Positions 32,412-32,498 of a stretch of 32,498 nucleotides of DNA are shown here, in pieces. Within the stretch, counting starts at the first letter, position 1; the number at the start of each line of letters is the position of its first letter. The stretch comes from Acidobacteriota bacterium (GTDB lineage Bacteria > Acidobacteriota > Vicinamibacteria > Marinacidobacterales > Marinacidobacteraceae), in contig JAJDVI010000005.1 of the NCBI GenBank assembly GCA_022826195.1, forward strand, positions 1-32,498. The letters run 5' to 3'. The translations under genes were made by a program, and so were the position numbers. A model generated the notes under the pieces. The model was given only the letters and a program-made list of their open reading frames with translations, had not been told where the DNA came from and did not search any database.

Positions 32412-32498
32412 GGACATAAGTAGAGTCAAAGGCTAGCACACATTGACGACTGACTTCCACCGGGTAGCGCGCCCCGGAAAGAGTCGGGACGGACGTGG

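Noticed and set aside
32308..32498. tRNA or tmRNA at the right edge
   Set aside because: The GTAGGT/ACCTAC stem does not continue into a cloverleaf, and no CCA-type end or anticodon arm could be drawn.
1..32498. CRISPR array
   Set aside because: No regularly spaced short repeats seen; repeats here are kilobase-sized blocks and proline-linker codon runs.

Overview
The window is GC-rich, gene-dense DNA. Lipoprotein signal peptides (several exported proteins end their signal in A-C or G-C) point to a Gram-negative bacterium. No rRNA, tRNA or housekeeping gene is present to fix the taxon. The mix of proline-linker Fn3 lipoproteins, P4-type integrases and a one-module reducing PKS with a GMC oxidoreductase would suit a marine or sponge-associated Gemmatimonadota-like lineage, but that is a guess from gene style only.

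Layout. The striking feature is one architecture present twice in direct orientation: Fn3 lipoprotein type A (-) / integrase A (+) / short cargo / integrase B (-) / Fn3 lipoprotein type B (+). Unit 1 spans 1-6395 and is cut by the left edge. Unit 2 spans 19083-30325. The two IntA copies are nearly identical, as are the two IntB copies; A and B are clear paralogs. Each integrase is divergent from its own lipoprotein across a conserved, palindrome-rich intergenic region. The A pair and B pair face each other, so the cargo sits between the two integrase 3' ends. Cargo 1 is a DUF2188-like protein plus a TIR/NDT-like Rossmannoid protein. Cargo 2 holds small membrane proteins, a stand-alone Fn3 protein, a GIY-YIG protein, a PIN toxin-antitoxin pair, a decayed exported-protein gene and an internally deleted relic of a third IntA.

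Between the units (6615-18920, minus strand) lies a three-gene operon: a GMC oxidoreductase fused to an alpha/beta hydrolase, a stand-alone paralog of the hydrolase half, and a 2384-residue KS-AT-DH-ER-KR-ACP synthase without thioesterase. Both hydrolase domains carry Cys where Ser is usual in the nucleophile elbow. The operon plausibly builds a reduced acyl chain and then transfers or releases it, with an alcohol oxidation step.

To the right of unit 2 are a secreted protein and a matrixin-like zinc protease in an overlapping pair (30528-32089). They are followed by a severed type-B lipoprotein signal peptide (32143), which suggests a further unit once abutted here. I read the window as a genomic island built by repeated action of paired tyrosine recombinases that carry surface-lipoprotein genes; the mosaic Fn3 domain in the first type-B lipoprotein supports shuffling among these genes.
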